From: Cytophagaceae bacterium
Lineage (GTDB): Bacteria > Bacteroidota > Bacteroidia > Cytophagales > Spirosomataceae
DNA length: 64,000 nucleotides
Assembly (NCBI GenBank): GCA_027491315.1
Contig: JAIXWL010000001.1
Coordinates: 62,001 to 126,000, forward strand
Direction: 5' to 3'
Shown: piece by piece, positions 26,695 through 36,176 of the stretch
Layout: each line of letters opens with the position of its first letter
Position numbering within the stretch: position 1 is the stretch's first letter
Notes under the pieces: generated by a model
The model's database searches: none
What the model was told of the DNA's origin: nothing
The model's input: only the letters and a program-made list of their open reading frames with translations
Position numbers and translations under genes: made by a program

Positions 26695-27389
26695 AACATA
26701 TCATCAAAAAAGACTCTCAAATAGAATCCCAGTGATTGATTGTACGTTTTTTCAGGAGCAACTGTAATATTTGCAAAGCCTGCTTGATAGGTTAGACCCA
26801 AGGAGACAAAACGGTTGGAAACGACCCCAATTCCAACCTTGACCCCAGCATCTATACGACGAAAATCACTAGAAAAACTTTCAGTAGATTTAGTAACCGT
26901 AATGTAGCTGTTAGGATTATTGGGATTTACTATTCGATTCTCAATGGTGGTATTGTCCCAAAGCCCTATGCCTAAATACGGACCACCCCAGATAGATAGA
27001 TTACTTGAAAAATCAGACAATTTGCCTATGGTCAATTCAAAATTGGGATTTAAATCCAAGTAATTCAAAGTGATAGTTCTTTCTGAATAAGTTGAATCAG
27101 AATTGGCAATTCTACCATGGTGCCCGCGTTGTGACAAATTAATTTCTGGATTAAAACTCCAATGTTTGTTTATAGGAAATTGTATACCAAATCCCACTTC
27201 TAAAGATGGCTTAAATAAAAATGATTCCTTATTGGCAACATTTCCATTGAAGCGTACTGAGCTAAGGGCTAAGTGAAATATTTTTTTATTTTTACCCGAT
27301 TGAGCCATATTTACGTGACCCACCCAAAAAAACAAAATCGCAGCGAGGCAAATTTTAGAATAAGAGCTAGAACTTGAAGATTTATTCAT
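26691..27389 (-). CDS. Outer-membrane beta-barrel protein of unknown function
   Basis: About 232 residues from ATG 27389. Signal peptide: a Ser-rich stretch, hydrophobic ICLAAILFFWVGHVNMA, then AQ at the probable cleavage site. The body alternates short strands (HLALSSVRFNG, SLEVGFGIQF, FNPEINLSQRG, LDLNPNFELTIG, GVKVGIGVVS, SLGLTYQAGFANI) and ends with FYLRVFFDDMF, a typical C-terminal strand with aromatic end. It resembles the PF13568-type (PorT-like) outer-membrane barrels common in Bacteroidota. An in-frame upstream start at 27473 would overlap the rnhB start and lacks a signal peptide at the N-terminus, so it was rejected. Confidence 0.75.
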   Translation of the reverse strand: MNKSSSSSSYSKICLAAILFFWVGHVNMAQSGKNKKIFHLALSSVRFNGNVANKESFLFKPSLEVGFGIQFPINKHWSFNPEINLSQRGHHGRIANSDSTYSERTITLNYLDLNPNFELTIGKLSDFSSNLSIWGGPYLGIGLWDNTTIENRIVNPNNPNSYITVTKSTESFSSDFRRIDAGVKVGIGVVSNRFVSLGLTYQAGFANITVAPEKTYNQSLGFYLRVFFDDMF

Positions 27390-27445
27390 CAATTTTTTAT
27401 AATTATTGACCTGAATTAGAGAACACCAACTTAATTTTATAACAA

Positions 27446-28033
27446 ATGTCGAAACTTCTGCCTTATTTATCAAATATAGGATTTGAAGCTGGCCTTGATG
27501 AGGCGGGTAGAGGATGCTTGGCTGGCCCGGTAGTAGCAGCGGCAGTCATTTTGCCCATGGATTTTCACCATCCCTATTTAAATGATTCCAAACAATTAAA
27601 TGCACGGCAAAGGCAGGAATTAAAAAAGGACGTAGAAAGGGATGCCATCGACTATGCTATTGCTGAGGTAGATGCCTCCACGATTGACCAAATCAATATT
27701 TACAAAGCTAGCGTTAAAGCAATGCATTTAGCTGTTGATCAGCTCAAACAAAGGCCAGACCATCTTTTGGTCGACGGAAATCGCTTCATTAACTACCCAT
27801 TAATTCCCCATACTTGTATTGTAAAAGGGGATTCAAAGTTTTTTTCCATCGCCGCTGCCTCTATTTTGGCTAAAACTTATCGAGATGAATTAATGGAAAA
27901 ACTAGCATTAGAGTATCCTGAATATGGTTGGGAACGAAATGCAGGTTATCCGACAATCGCCCACCGAAAAGCCATTCTTTCTTATGGCCCATGTATTTTT
28001 CATAGAAAAACCTTTCGCGTGCAAATCAAATAA
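27446..28033 (+). CDS. rnhB: Ribonuclease HII
   Basis: 195 residues. Removes ribonucleotides from DNA and RNA primers. The N-terminal motif GLDEAGRGCLAGPVVAAAVIL holds the first acidic pair (DE), YLNDSKQLNARQRQEL follows, then LLVDGNRF with the next Asp and KGDSKFFSIAAASILAKTYRD, with the final acidic positions near the C-terminus. Divergent from the barrel gene across 56 bases. Confidence 0.95.
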   Translation: MSKLLPYLSNIGFEAGLDEAGRGCLAGPVVAAAVILPMDFHHPYLNDSKQLNARQRQELKKDVERDAIDYAIAEVDASTIDQINIYKASVKAMHLAVDQLKQRPDHLLVDGNRFINYPLIPHTCIVKGDSKFFSIAAASILAKTYRDELMEKLALEYPEYGWERNAGYPTIAHRKAILSYGPCIFHRKTFRVQIK

Positions 28034-28069
28034 TTTATAGTATTTTCGATAACGATATCCGCTAACAAT

Positions 28070-31000
28070 TTGAGAGCTATACATTTATTCAAGTTTTTTA
28101 TTGCATTCAACCTTCTAATGAGTGTATCTCCTTTGATTTTGGGACAAGGTGATTTATACCCCATTGAAAAAAGGAAAGCGATATTAAATTTTGCGGAACA
28201 ATTTAGTACTCAAAGAGACAGCCTCTACCTTAAAGTTCAAAAATTAGCGGCCGAAAAAGGAATTGCGACTTCCGTAAAAATAGGTAATAGATCCATATAC
28301 CTACAAAGTATAAACCCCAATGGTAGACCAATTTATAAGGGAGTATTTTCCAATAAAGTAGCCTCCATTGCTACAAAAACAAATCAATTTTATTCAGGAG
28401 GGTCCTTAGGGCTGAATCTGACAGGAAAATCTGATAGTTTATTTGGTAAGCTAGCCGTTTGGGACGAACAAACAGTTAGGACCAGCCATCAAGAATTGAC
28501 TGGAAGGGTCTTAGCCCAAGAAAAAACCATCACCTTTGGCGAACATGCTACGCATGTGGGAGGAACGATGATTGCTTCGGGTAATTTTAACCCAGAAGCT
28601 AGAGGAATGGCATACGAGGCAAGTTTAAAATCTTGGGACTTTCAAAATGACGATGCCAAAATAAGTGCCGCATCTCCTAACCTACTGATTAGTAATCACT
28701 CCTATGGAGCGGTGGCTGGTTGGAGTTTTGATTCCGATGTGAACAAATACCGATGGTATGGTGATGATAAAATGAGTGTCTCTGAAGATTACGTATTTGG
28801 TTTTTATGATGATGACGCCCAATCCAAAGATAAAATTGCCTACAATTCTCCCTATTATTTAATGGCTGCTGCCGCAGGGAACAGCGCAGATGATAATGGA
28901 CCTCCCGCAGGTCAATATTACCTCATTGGTAACACGAAGGATTCATCCAACATAGCCAGAGCCCCCAACACGGGGTTTAATACCGTAGCAAGCCCAGCAA
29001 CAGCGAAAAATGTTCTTTCAGTAGGTGCCGCAGAACCCTTATCCTCTCCACCAACTAAACCTAGCGATGTGACAATTGCCAGTTTTTCTAGTCGTGGCCC
29101 TACCGACGACGGGCGTATCAAGCCTGAAATCATTGGTATAGGTAAAGACTTATTCTCCACTGGATATTTAAGTAATACGGATTATATGCGTATGAGTGGA
29201 ACATCCATGGCATCACCTCAGGTTTCTGGTTCCCTATTTTTGCTCCAGCAATTACATCATCAACTTTATAAAAAATTCATGTGGGCCTCCACGCTTCGGG
29301 CTTTGGTTACACATACGGCTTTTGACATAGGACAAACGGGGCCCGATTATACAAGTGGTTGGGGGTTATTGGATATGGAAAAAGCAGGTAAAGTGCTGCA
29401 AAATACAGATCTTAGCCATCGCATTTCAGAAGAGACATTAGCCAATGGTGGAACTAAAAAAATGGATCTTATTGCCTCTGGAAAAGGACAATTACATGTG
29501 ACTATTGCTTGGACAGATCCTGCCTATGAGGGTAGTAATGGAAAAGTTTTACCCATCATTCCTTCCAGTGTAAATTCCCGCATACCCATGTTAGTAAACG
29601 ACCTTGATATTCGTTTACAAGCAGAGGATGGCCAATTATTGCCCTTTATACTAGATCCAGATAATCCAACAAAAGCAGCTATCGCTGGTGACAACATCCG
29701 TGATAATATTGAACAAATATTGGTCAAAAATGTAGTTCCAGGAAAAAGCTATAGTCTTACAATTTCACACAAAGGAACTTTAAAGAATTCCAAACAGGAT
29801 TATGCCCTACTTATCTCAGGAATGGGAGGAAAAGCCTATTGTGCGGTATCGGTAAAAAATAAAATCAATACCTTGACTAAGTTTAGTTTTGGAAGCTACA
29901 GCAACATAGTTTCTTCCAGTCAGGATTTTACGCAAAATGCCATTCCTGTGGAAATTGGGTCTACAATCCCTATTGATCTAACTTTTAACACCACCCAAGC
30001 CAAGCAATGTAAAGTATTTGTTGATTGGAACCAAGATGGTGATTTTGAAGATGCTAGCGAGCTTATTTTAGATAGTGGTATATTAAACACAACTTCATTT
30101 TCCGGTGTTGTATCCAAGCTCCCAGCCACCGAAACAGGACAATACTACCGAATGAGGGTAGTAACCGAATTAGGAAACAGCGTTGGATTAGCTGCATCTT
30201 GTGGCAATGTCAATGATGGTGAGGTAGAAGAATATGTAATTCAAACTGCCAACGCCTCCAATGACATCAGTGCCTTATCTATCAATTCTCCTACCGGCAG
30301 CTACTGTGCTAGTTCCACCAACAGTTTACAAATTGTGGTAAAAAACCAAGGTCTAAAAGATCAAGTTAATGTCCCCTATGAATTAAAAATTCTACAAAAT
30401 GGCGTTCAAAAGGGTAAATTTTCAGGTTTCATTGCAGAAATTCTTTCTGGGAAAGAGACTGAAGAAACGGTCACTGGGAATTTCAATTTACTAGCTGGTG
30501 AGACCTATACTTTTGAACTAAGTACATTATTAACAAACGATCAAAACAGCGCGAATAATAATTTCTCCATTAACAAAACCATCGAAAACCCCAGTCCTCC
30601 GATAGTGAGTGGAATTCAATGTGCTGGACTTACCGAAATATCACTATCAGCCAATTCGGGTACGCCGCTTTGGTATAACAGTGACAATTCATTGGTGGGA
30701 TCCGGACTAAACATAAAAGTTCCAAGCAATAGTAAATACTCAGCTTCCTACAATGATTTCAGTGGTGGACTTGGCCCTAAGACAAAATCAGAATTTGGTG
30801 GTGGTACTTATTATGGCGTGTTTGGCCCTACCGTCATTGTGGAGGCCAAGGTTCCTATTATTTTAGAGAGTGCCCGAATATATGTAGGTACAGCTGGCAG
30901 AATTACATTTGAAGTAATCAATAAAGAAACTGGGAATGTTGTTTCAAGCGTCACTAAAACAGTAAAAGCAACTAGGACGCTCAGTAGCGCTGGTGTCACT

Positions 31001-32047
31001 GGTCAGCTGGTTGATGATAAAAAAGATGAGGGGGTTGTCATTGGCCTCAATCTGCAAATTCCCACAGCAGGTACTTATTATTTAAGCCAAACTTGTTTGG
31101 ATGGGGCTTCCATATATCGAAGCAATCGAAGTAAATCTGATACCGCCAATGCCACAACCAATATTGGTTTTCCATATACCATTCCCAACATCCTCAATAT
31201 ACCAGGAGCACTATTTAATAATGGCGTAATTACCTCGGGATATTACTATTTCTATGATATGAAATTTAAATCTTTGGGTTGCCCTAGCCCAAGAGCAAAT
31301 GTCACTGTGAGTGTTAAGGATTCCCCAACCGCCTCCATCAATCCAGTTGGCGATTTGATTGTTTGTCAGGGTGCTACGGTATCCATTCAAGGAAAAGCAT
31401 CTGAGAACACGATCATTCAATGGTTTTTGAATGGAAAAGAAATAACTGGGGCGAATAGCTTGAATTATAAAGCCACCACAAAAGGAAAATTTGAAATGGT
31501 CGCAAGTTATGACGGTACTTGTCCGGTTAGCAGCAAAGCCCTCAATATAAACATTGGCAACGTCCCAACACCAGCTGTCACCTATAATACGGGGATTTTG
31601 CAAGCACCGAGTAATGCTATTACATACCAATGGTATTTTGGTATCACTGCCGTTCAGGGTGCTAATCAAGCAAGCTATATACCGGTTCAATCTGGGGCCT
31701 ATCAAGTCAAAATAACTGATACTAACGGGTGCTTGGCCGTTTCTGATTACATCAATGTCGTAATCCTGACAACAAAAAAAGAAAATCCATATCAACAATT
31801 AACCCTGTACCCTAATCCAACAAAAGATTTTATCCAATTAGGTATTCCGGATCAGCTTATTCCTGAGGAATACCATATTGAAATTTTGGATTTACAGGGT
31901 AAAATAGTTTTGGAAAAAACAATTAGTTCTTCTTCGGTCTCAAACAATAGTTTTAGGATGGATATCCAAAGTTTACCGAGTGGATCTTATTTGCTTAGGC
32001 TAGCTGATAACCCAAGTTCATCTCCAGTAAAATTCATCAAATACTAA
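28070..32047 (+). CDS. Secreted S8 (subtilisin-like) protease with GEVED, CARDB-like and T9SS sorting domains
   Basis: 1325 residues. Signal peptide at residues 1-25 (hydrophobic, ending LILGQ). The S8 triad is visible: Asp in LAVWDEQTVR, His in GEHATHVGGTM, Ser in MSGTSMASPQVSG, plus the oxyanion Asn in AAAGNSADD. After the protease come a beta-sandwich (VTIAWTDPAYEG), a GEVED domain (KVFVDWNQDGDFEDASELI), a CARDB-like domain (IVVKNQG region, near residue 760), Ig/PKD-like repeats, and a C-terminal type A T9SS domain (LYPNPTKDFIQL ... SLPSGSYLLRLAD). So it is a likely T9SS cargo for the PorU/PorV system encoded in this window. Only TTG 28070 gives the complete signal peptide; no ATG precedes it. 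Confidence 0.9.
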   Translation: MRAIHLFKFFIAFNLLMSVSPLILGQGDLYPIEKRKAILNFAEQFSTQRDSLYLKVQKLAAEKGIATSVKIGNRSIYLQSINPNGRPIYKGVFSNKVASIATKTNQFYSGGSLGLNLTGKSDSLFGKLAVWDEQTVRTSHQELTGRVLAQEKTITFGEHATHVGGTMIASGNFNPEARGMAYEASLKSWDFQNDDAKISAASPNLLISNHSYGAVAGWSFDSDVNKYRWYGDDKMSVSEDYVFGFYDDDAQSKDKIAYNSPYYLMAAAAGNSADDNGPPAGQYYLIGNTKDSSNIARAPNTGFNTVASPATAKNVLSVGAAEPLSSPPTKPSDVTIASFSSRGPTDDGRIKPEIIGIGKDLFSTGYLSNTDYMRMSGTSMASPQVSGSLFLLQQLHHQLYKKFMWASTLRALVTHTAFDIGQTGPDYTSGWGLLDMEKAGKVLQNTDLSHRISEETLANGGTKKMDLIASGKGQLHVTIAWTDPAYEGSNGKVLPIIPSSVNSRIPMLVNDLDIRLQAEDGQLLPFILDPDNPTKAAIAGDNIRDNIEQILVKNVVPGKSYSLTISHKGTLKNSKQDYALLISGMGGKAYCAVSVKNKINTLTKFSFGSYSNIVSSSQDFTQNAIPVEIGSTIPIDLTFNTTQAKQCKVFVDWNQDGDFEDASELILDSGILNTTSFSGVVSKLPATETGQYYRMRVVTELGNSVGLAASCGNVNDGEVEEYVIQTANASNDISALSINSPTGSYCASSTNSLQIVVKNQGLKDQVNVPYELKILQNGVQKGKFSGFIAEILSGKETEETVTGNFNLLAGETYTFELSTLLTNDQNSANNNFSINKTIENPSPPIVSGIQCAGLTEISLSANSGTPLWYNSDNSLVGSGLNIKVPSNSKYSASYNDFSGGLGPKTKSEFGGGTYYGVFGPTVIVEAKVPIILESARIYVGTAGRITFEVINKETGNVVSSVTKTVKATRTLSSAGVTGQLVDDKKDEGVVIGLNLQIPTAGTYYLSQTCLDGASIYRSNRSKSDTANATTNIGFPYTIPNILNIPGALFNNGVITSGYYYFYDMKFKSLGCPSPRANVTVSVKDSPTASINPVGDLIVCQGATVSIQGKASENTIIQWFLNGKEITGANSLNYKATTKGKFEMVASYDGTCPVSSKALNINIGNVPTPAVTYNTGILQAPSNAITYQWYFGITAVQGANQASYIPVQSGAYQVKITDTNGCLAVSDYINVVILTTKKENPYQQLTLYPNPTKDFIQLGIPDQLIPEEYHIEILDLQGKIVLEKTISSSSVSNNSFRMDIQSLPSGSYLLRLADNPSSSPVKFIKY

Positions 32048-33036
32048 GTATTGATTTGAACGACAGTCCTCCCCGTATGATTTCCTTCGCGGATTTTTGT
32101 CAAATAAGTTGGGGCTTCGTTGAGGGGGATTGTTCGACAAATAGCATCCAAGGGAATGTTCCAAGCATTGGCAAGTTTATCCCAAATTTCTTGTTTCTTT
32201 TCCAAAGGAGAATCGGCCGAATAAATGCCTAATAAGTTAACTCCGCGAAGTATAAAAGGATAAATCTGTAAAGGCAACTCCACACTAGAAGCCATTCCAC
32301 AAGCAGCTACAGCACCTCCAAAATGTAGGCTTTTGATGATTTTAATCAAAACATCTCCCCCCAGTACATCAATCGCCCCAGAAAATTGCATGGGATATAA
32401 GGCACGGGGTTTTTCAGATAAAAACTCGTCTCGGTCTAGTATTCTATCTGCTCCTAATTTTTTCAATGTGGAATACTGGTCCAATTTCCCAGTTATTGCT
32501 GCCACTTGAAATCCTAAGTGCTTTAATAATACAAGGGCGATCATAGACACGCCACCTGTGGCTCCTGTAAGTACTATTTCACCTTGATTAGGTCGGATTC
32601 CATGATGCCAAAGCGAACTAACCGCCATACCCGCGGTTAATCCGGCTGTTCCCCATTGCATGGCCTTACGAGTAGACATGCCATACGGCAATGGTATGAT
32701 CCATTGGGGAGGAACAGAAATATACTCAGCCAAACCACCATGGGTATTCATGCCCAAATCAAATCCTGTTACAATGACCTCTTGGCCTACCTCAAAGGTA
32801 TGGCTAGGGTCTAGAACAACTTTGCCAGCCGCATCAATGCCTGGAATATGTGGAAAATCTCGGGTGATTCCTTTATGGCCATTTGCCGAAAGTGCATCCT
32901 TATAATTTAGCGATGAATAAGCGACCTGGATAAGAACTTTATCCTTGGACAAGGTAGCAAAGGGGACGGATTGCAATCTAGTTTCAAAATATCCTTCTGA
33001 AATTTCTGAGGTCCATAAAGCATTAAAATAATCCAT
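32044..33036 (-). CDS. YhdH/YhfP-family NADPH-dependent oxidoreductase
   Basis: About 330 residues, medium-chain dehydrogenase fold without the zinc site. N-terminal VAYSSLNYKDALSANGHKGITRDFPHIPGIDAAG is the signature of the YhdH (acrylyl-CoA reductase-like) subgroup, and the nucleotide-binding loop is LTGATGGVSMIALVLLKHLGF near residue 150. Reduces activated double bonds, such as acryloyl-CoA or quinone-type substrates, using NADPH. The ATG at 33036 follows the stop of the upstream methyltransferase by a few bases; the TTG at 33057 would overlap it. Its 3' end overlaps the protease gene by 4 bases. Confidence 0.9.
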   Translation of the reverse strand: MDYFNALWTSEISEGYFETRLQSVPFATLSKDKVLIQVAYSSLNYKDALSANGHKGITRDFPHIPGIDAAGKVVLDPSHTFEVGQEVIVTGFDLGMNTHGGLAEYISVPPQWIIPLPYGMSTRKAMQWGTAGLTAGMAVSSLWHHGIRPNQGEIVLTGATGGVSMIALVLLKHLGFQVAAITGKLDQYSTLKKLGADRILDRDEFLSEKPRALYPMQFSGAIDVLGGDVLIKIIKSLHFGGAVAACGMASSVELPLQIYPFILRGVNLLGIYSADSPLEKKQEIWDKLANAWNIPLDAICRTIPLNEAPTYLTKIREGNHTGRTVVQINT

Positions 33037-33041
33037 AGGAC

Positions 33042-33779
33042 TTATTTTTTTACCCAAATAAAAATCATCCGTGTAGAGTTCTTTTCATCAAAAGAACCTA
33101 ATTTATAATCACCAAGCAAATCCACCAAATGCAATCCTGCTTTGGCTGCATAGGCAATAAAGTCATTCTTTGAAATCAACTCTACCCGTTCTTCAAAATG
33201 ATGTGATTTTCCCAGATCTACGAAATCGATGGATTTGTACAAATATCCCTCCGATTCCCAGCGTTTAATTTGAAATTGAATTCCTCCTCTGACTAGACTC
33301 TCTTCTTCAATCAAATGAGCCATAACAAAACTTGGATTGAAAAAATCCAAGACAAAAACCCCTTGAGGCTTCAATGCTTGACTTAGCACTTGAAATGCTT
33401 GCTCGTTTTCTTCCTTGGAATCAAAATATCCAAAACTGGTGAAGAAATTAAAGATCGCATCAAACTCCAGGTGTTCAGGTAGATTTTTCCTTAAATCATG
33501 AACAAAAAATGATAGTTTGTCGCTTGTAAATTTTTGAGCTTGCTGAATATTGGAAGGCGAAAGATCAAACGCTTTGACATCCAAACCCAAATCATGCAAG
33601 GTGATGGCATGCCGACCTTTACCACACGCTACATCCAAGACATGGGCGCCAGTTTGAAGCCTTAATTTGGTTTGTAGGGAACTAATAAAAGCAGCAGCTT
33701 CCGCCTCATCTCGCTGGGCATAAAGCACATGATAATATGGGGAATCAAACCAGGTACTAAACCACTCCTTCACTTGCAT
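33042..33779 (-). CDS. Class I SAM-dependent methyltransferase
   Basis: 245 residues. Motif I is VLDVACGKGRHAITLHDLG near residue 45, followed by the acidic motif II VKAFDLSPSNIQQA and motif IV FDAIFNFFTSFGYF. The substrate is not recognisable. It lies 5 bases from the reductase gene and 5 from the GDP-fucose synthase gene, so the three are probably transcribed together from the minus strand, without an obvious shared pathway. Confidence 0.85.
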   Translation of the reverse strand: MQVKEWFSTWFDSPYYHVLYAQRDEAEAAAFISSLQTKLRLQTGAHVLDVACGKGRHAITLHDLGLDVKAFDLSPSNIQQAQKFTSDKLSFFVHDLRKNLPEHLEFDAIFNFFTSFGYFDSKEENEQAFQVLSQALKPQGVFVLDFFNPSFVMAHLIEEESLVRGGIQFQIKRWESEGYLYKSIDFVDLGKSHHFEERVELISKNDFIAYAAKAGLHLVDLLGDYKLGSFDEKNSTRMIFIWVKK

Positions 33780-33784
33780 CCTAC

Positions 33785-34732
33785 CTATTTCCTCGTATTG
33801 GGGTTTTGTAAAAAATCTTGATAAGCTAAACGAATACCTTCCTCTAGTTCAATTTCATGTTTCCAGCCCAATGCATGTAATTTAGAAACATCCATCAGTT
33901 TTCTAGGTGTGCCATCGGGTCTAGACGTATCCCAATGTATGCTTCCTTCAAAGCCTATTACCTTTTTAACCATTTCCGCTAATTCCAAAATGCTAACATC
34001 TTCGCCAGTACCAATATTGATAAATTCCGATTGATTATAATGCTCCATTAAATACAAACAAGCCTTGGCTAAATCATCAGCATAAAGAAATTCTCTTTTA
34101 GGAGATCCTGTGCCCCAAAGGCTAATGGAAAGATCGCCCCTGAGTTTGGCTTCATGAAATTTCCGAATCATAGCGGGCAGTACGTGGGAATTCTCTAAAT
34201 CGTAATTATCATTAATACCATACAAATTGGTTGGCATCACCGAAATAAACTGACAACCATATTGGGCACGATATGCCTCGCACATCTTTATTCCTGCGAT
34301 TTTGGCTATGGCATATGGTTCATTGGTAGGTTCTAAAAAACCGCTCAACAAATACGATTCTTCCAAAGGTTGTGGAGCTAATTTGGGATATATACAAGAA
34401 GATCCTAAAAACATTAATTTTTTAACCTTATGAACAAAAGAAGCATGAATCACATGATTTTGAATCGCTAAATTCTCATATAAAAAATCAGCTCGATAGG
34501 TGTTATTGGCCACAATGCCCCCTACTTTTGCAGCAGCTAAAAAGACATAATCTGGCTTTTCTTGTGCAAAAAAATCATTGACGGCTGCTTGATTTTTTAA
34601 ATCTAACTCGGAAGAAGTCCGTTGTATAGTATTCGTAAATCCTTGTGCGTGTAGCTGTCTTACAATGGATGAACCCACCATTCCCCTATGTCCAGCTACA
34701 TATATTTTTGCTTCTTTTTCCAATGAAATCAA
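33785..34732 (-). CDS. fcl: GDP-L-fucose synthase
   Basis: About 312-315 residues, an SDR-type epimerase/reductase that turns GDP-4-keto-6-deoxymannose into GDP-L-fucose for surface polysaccharide. The nucleotide motif is [19 protein letters not shown] at the N-terminus; [19 protein letters not shown] and the catalytic [17 protein letters not shown] (YxxxK) are intact. GDP-mannose 4,6-dehydratase, the preceding enzyme, is not in the window. No ATG is near; TTG 34732 or the in-frame TTG 34723 (giving [14 protein letters not shown]) is the start, and the shorter form fits the family better. Confidence 0.93.
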   Translation of the reverse strand: MISLEKEAKIYVAGHRGMVGSSIVRQLHAQGFTNTIQRTSSELDLKNQAAVNDFFAQEKPDYVFLAAAKVGGIVANNTYRADFLYENLAIQNHVIHASFVHKVKKLMFLGSSCIYPKLAPQPLEESYLLSGFLEPTNEPYAIAKIAGIKMCEAYRAQYGCQFISVMPTNLYGINDNYDLENSHVLPAMIRKFHEAKLRGDLSISLWGTGSPKREFLYADDLAKACLYLMEHYNQSEFINIGTGEDVSILELAEMVKKVIGFEGSIHWDTSRPDGTPRKLMDVSKLHALGWKHEIELEEGIRLAYQDFLQNPNTRK

Positions 34733-34762
34733 TATTTAATTAAGAAAGGCAGTTTAAGGACG

Positions 34763-34770
34763 CAAAAATA
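34763..34770 (-). promoter_or_regulatory. -7 promoter box of the fcl operon
   Basis: The minus strand reads TATTTTTG followed by CG, an exact TAnnTTTG match, about 30-40 bases before the TTG starts of fcl. No -33 TTG at normal spacing. Confidence 0.42.
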
Positions 34771-34843
34771 CACAAAAGCAGGTTCTAATTATTTAAATTC
34801 TTAATTTGCGAAATATTTTTATGGTACTAACGTTGCACTTTAC

Positions 34844-35782
34844 ATGATTAAACCATATTTATTTCTGGGCATGAGTTTGTTGCTACTTGGGCAAATTCCA
34901 AGTTGGGCACAAAATAGCGCCTTGAAAACGACTAAAAAACCGGCCATTGATAGTACTCAAAGAAATAAGAATACCCTACAAAATATTTCGGAGTTGGTGG
35001 GCAAAAGTAAAGAGGAAAGTGCCGATTGGAAAAAAGAGAGCAAGGCCATTTTATCTGAACTAGGCATACAAAACATCGGTTCAAAAGCAAAAAATAGCCC
35101 CAAAAAGAAAAAAATTGAGCTTAAAGACGAATATGAAGGCGTAAAAACCGAACGCCGAATAGGTTCATACGGCAGTGGAAATAGGGCCACAGTGGAAGAA
35201 CTAAATGTCGTAAAATATGTGGAGGATGAGGCTGTAAGCCCATATAGCCAAGAAATTTGGTGGTATGACCCAGCTCAATCGAGGGTAGTAAATTCTCCGA
35301 TTAAGGACAGTAAAAATGCACAAATTTGCCATGGACCCTACCGGAAATTTGTGCACGAAAATTTAGTGGAAGAAGGGCATTTTTACATGGGTGTCAAAGA
35401 TGGTCGATGGGAAAATTATGGTCCAGAATTTGAACTCGAGAACAAGCAATACTTTAAAAAAGGATTTCCATCTGAATCCGTAATATCCTACTTTGATAAG
35501 GAAAAAAAGAAGATACAACAGGTAATTCCTAAAGTTTATGGTAAATTTTCGGGGCAATATTTGTCTTTTTATCCCAATGGACTATTGAAAGAGGAAGGCA
35601 AATTGGATGATAGTGTTAAGGTAGGCCGTTGGAGAGAGTACCATGAAAAAGGGAGCGGAGGAAGATTAAAAAAAGAATGGCGCTATGGAAAGGATAAATT
35701 TGATAACTTTACCCCTGTTCTAGTGCAAGAGCGAGATAATCAAGCAAAAATTATCTTTCAAAACACCCAGAAATTTGACTAA
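34844..35782 (+). CDS. Secreted protein of unknown function with MORN-like C-terminal repeats
   Basis: 312 residues. Clean signal peptide (LFLGMSLLLLGQIPSWA, cleavage before QN). The next 100 residues are Lys/Ser/Glu-rich and probably unstructured. The C-terminal 150 residues repeat a toxin-antitoxin/MORN-variant pattern: HGPYRKF, GVKDGRWENYG, GKFSGQYLSFYPNGLLKEEGKL, KVGRWREYHEKG. Such repeats often occur in secreted Bacteroidota proteins. I do not recognise a function. Its stop codon overlaps the ATG of the next gene by one base, indicating translational coupling. Confidence 0.72.
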   Translation: MIKPYLFLGMSLLLLGQIPSWAQNSALKTTKKPAIDSTQRNKNTLQNISELVGKSKEESADWKKESKAILSELGIQNIGSKAKNSPKKKKIELKDEYEGVKTERRIGSYGSGNRATVEELNVVKYVEDEAVSPYSQEIWWYDPAQSRVVNSPIKDSKNAQICHGPYRKFVHENLVEEGHFYMGVKDGRWENYGPEFELENKQYFKKGFPSESVISYFDKEKKKIQQVIPKVYGKFSGQYLSFYPNGLLKEEGKLDDSVKVGRWREYHEKGSGGRLKKEWRYGKDKFDNFTPVLVQERDNQAKIIFQNTQKFD

Positions 35783-36138
35783 TGAAACAACTAGGTTTTA
35801 TTTTATTGGCATTTGCCTTCTTGATGGTAGCGACCGTTTACTCGCAGCTCAATTCCATCACGGCAGCTTCCAATATACCTGTTTCAAAAACTACGCTAAA
35901 AACAGACAATTTAGCATCTAAAATGTACATGGCTCCATGGGTAGAACTTTGCGAAGAAGAAGAGGAGGAAGAGGACGAAGGTAAAACACATCATGGCTTG
36001 TCGATATTTACCAAACACGAAATCTCTAAATTTTCATTTTATTCTGAATCCATAAAGGATTCCCAAATTTTTCAACCATTCAGGTTGGCATATCCTCATT
36101 TACAAAGTTTTTCCCCTCCTCCAGACATTTGTGGTTAA
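35782..36138 (+). CDS. Small secreted protein of unknown function with acidic run
   Basis: 118 residues. Signal peptide (MKQLGFILLAFAFLMVATVYSQ), a run of nine acidic residues after LC (EEEEEEEDE, about residues 58-66), a His pair (THHG), and a Pro-rich C-terminus ending PPPDICG. It starts on the last base of the preceding stop codon and lies 38 bases before sulP. I do not recognise the family. The overlap and strand suggest cotranscription with the previous gene and perhaps with the SulP-carbonic anhydrase pair. Confidence 0.6.
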   Translation: MKQLGFILLAFAFLMVATVYSQLNSITAASNIPVSKTTLKTDNLASKMYMAPWVELCEEEEEEEDEGKTHHGLSIFTKHEISKFSFYSESIKDSQIFQPFRLAYPHLQSFSPPPDICG

Positions 36139-36176
36139 TCCCAATTTACATTTTTAGTAGATTTTAATTAAACCAC

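Noticed and set aside
27390-27473. N-terminal extension of the barrel protein to 27473.
   Set aside because: It overlaps the divergent rnhB start, and the signal peptide begins only at 27389.
31211-31798. 195-codon minus-strand frame inside the S8 protease gene.
   Set aside because: It is antisense to clear Ig-like and T9SS coding sequence, with no recognisable motif.
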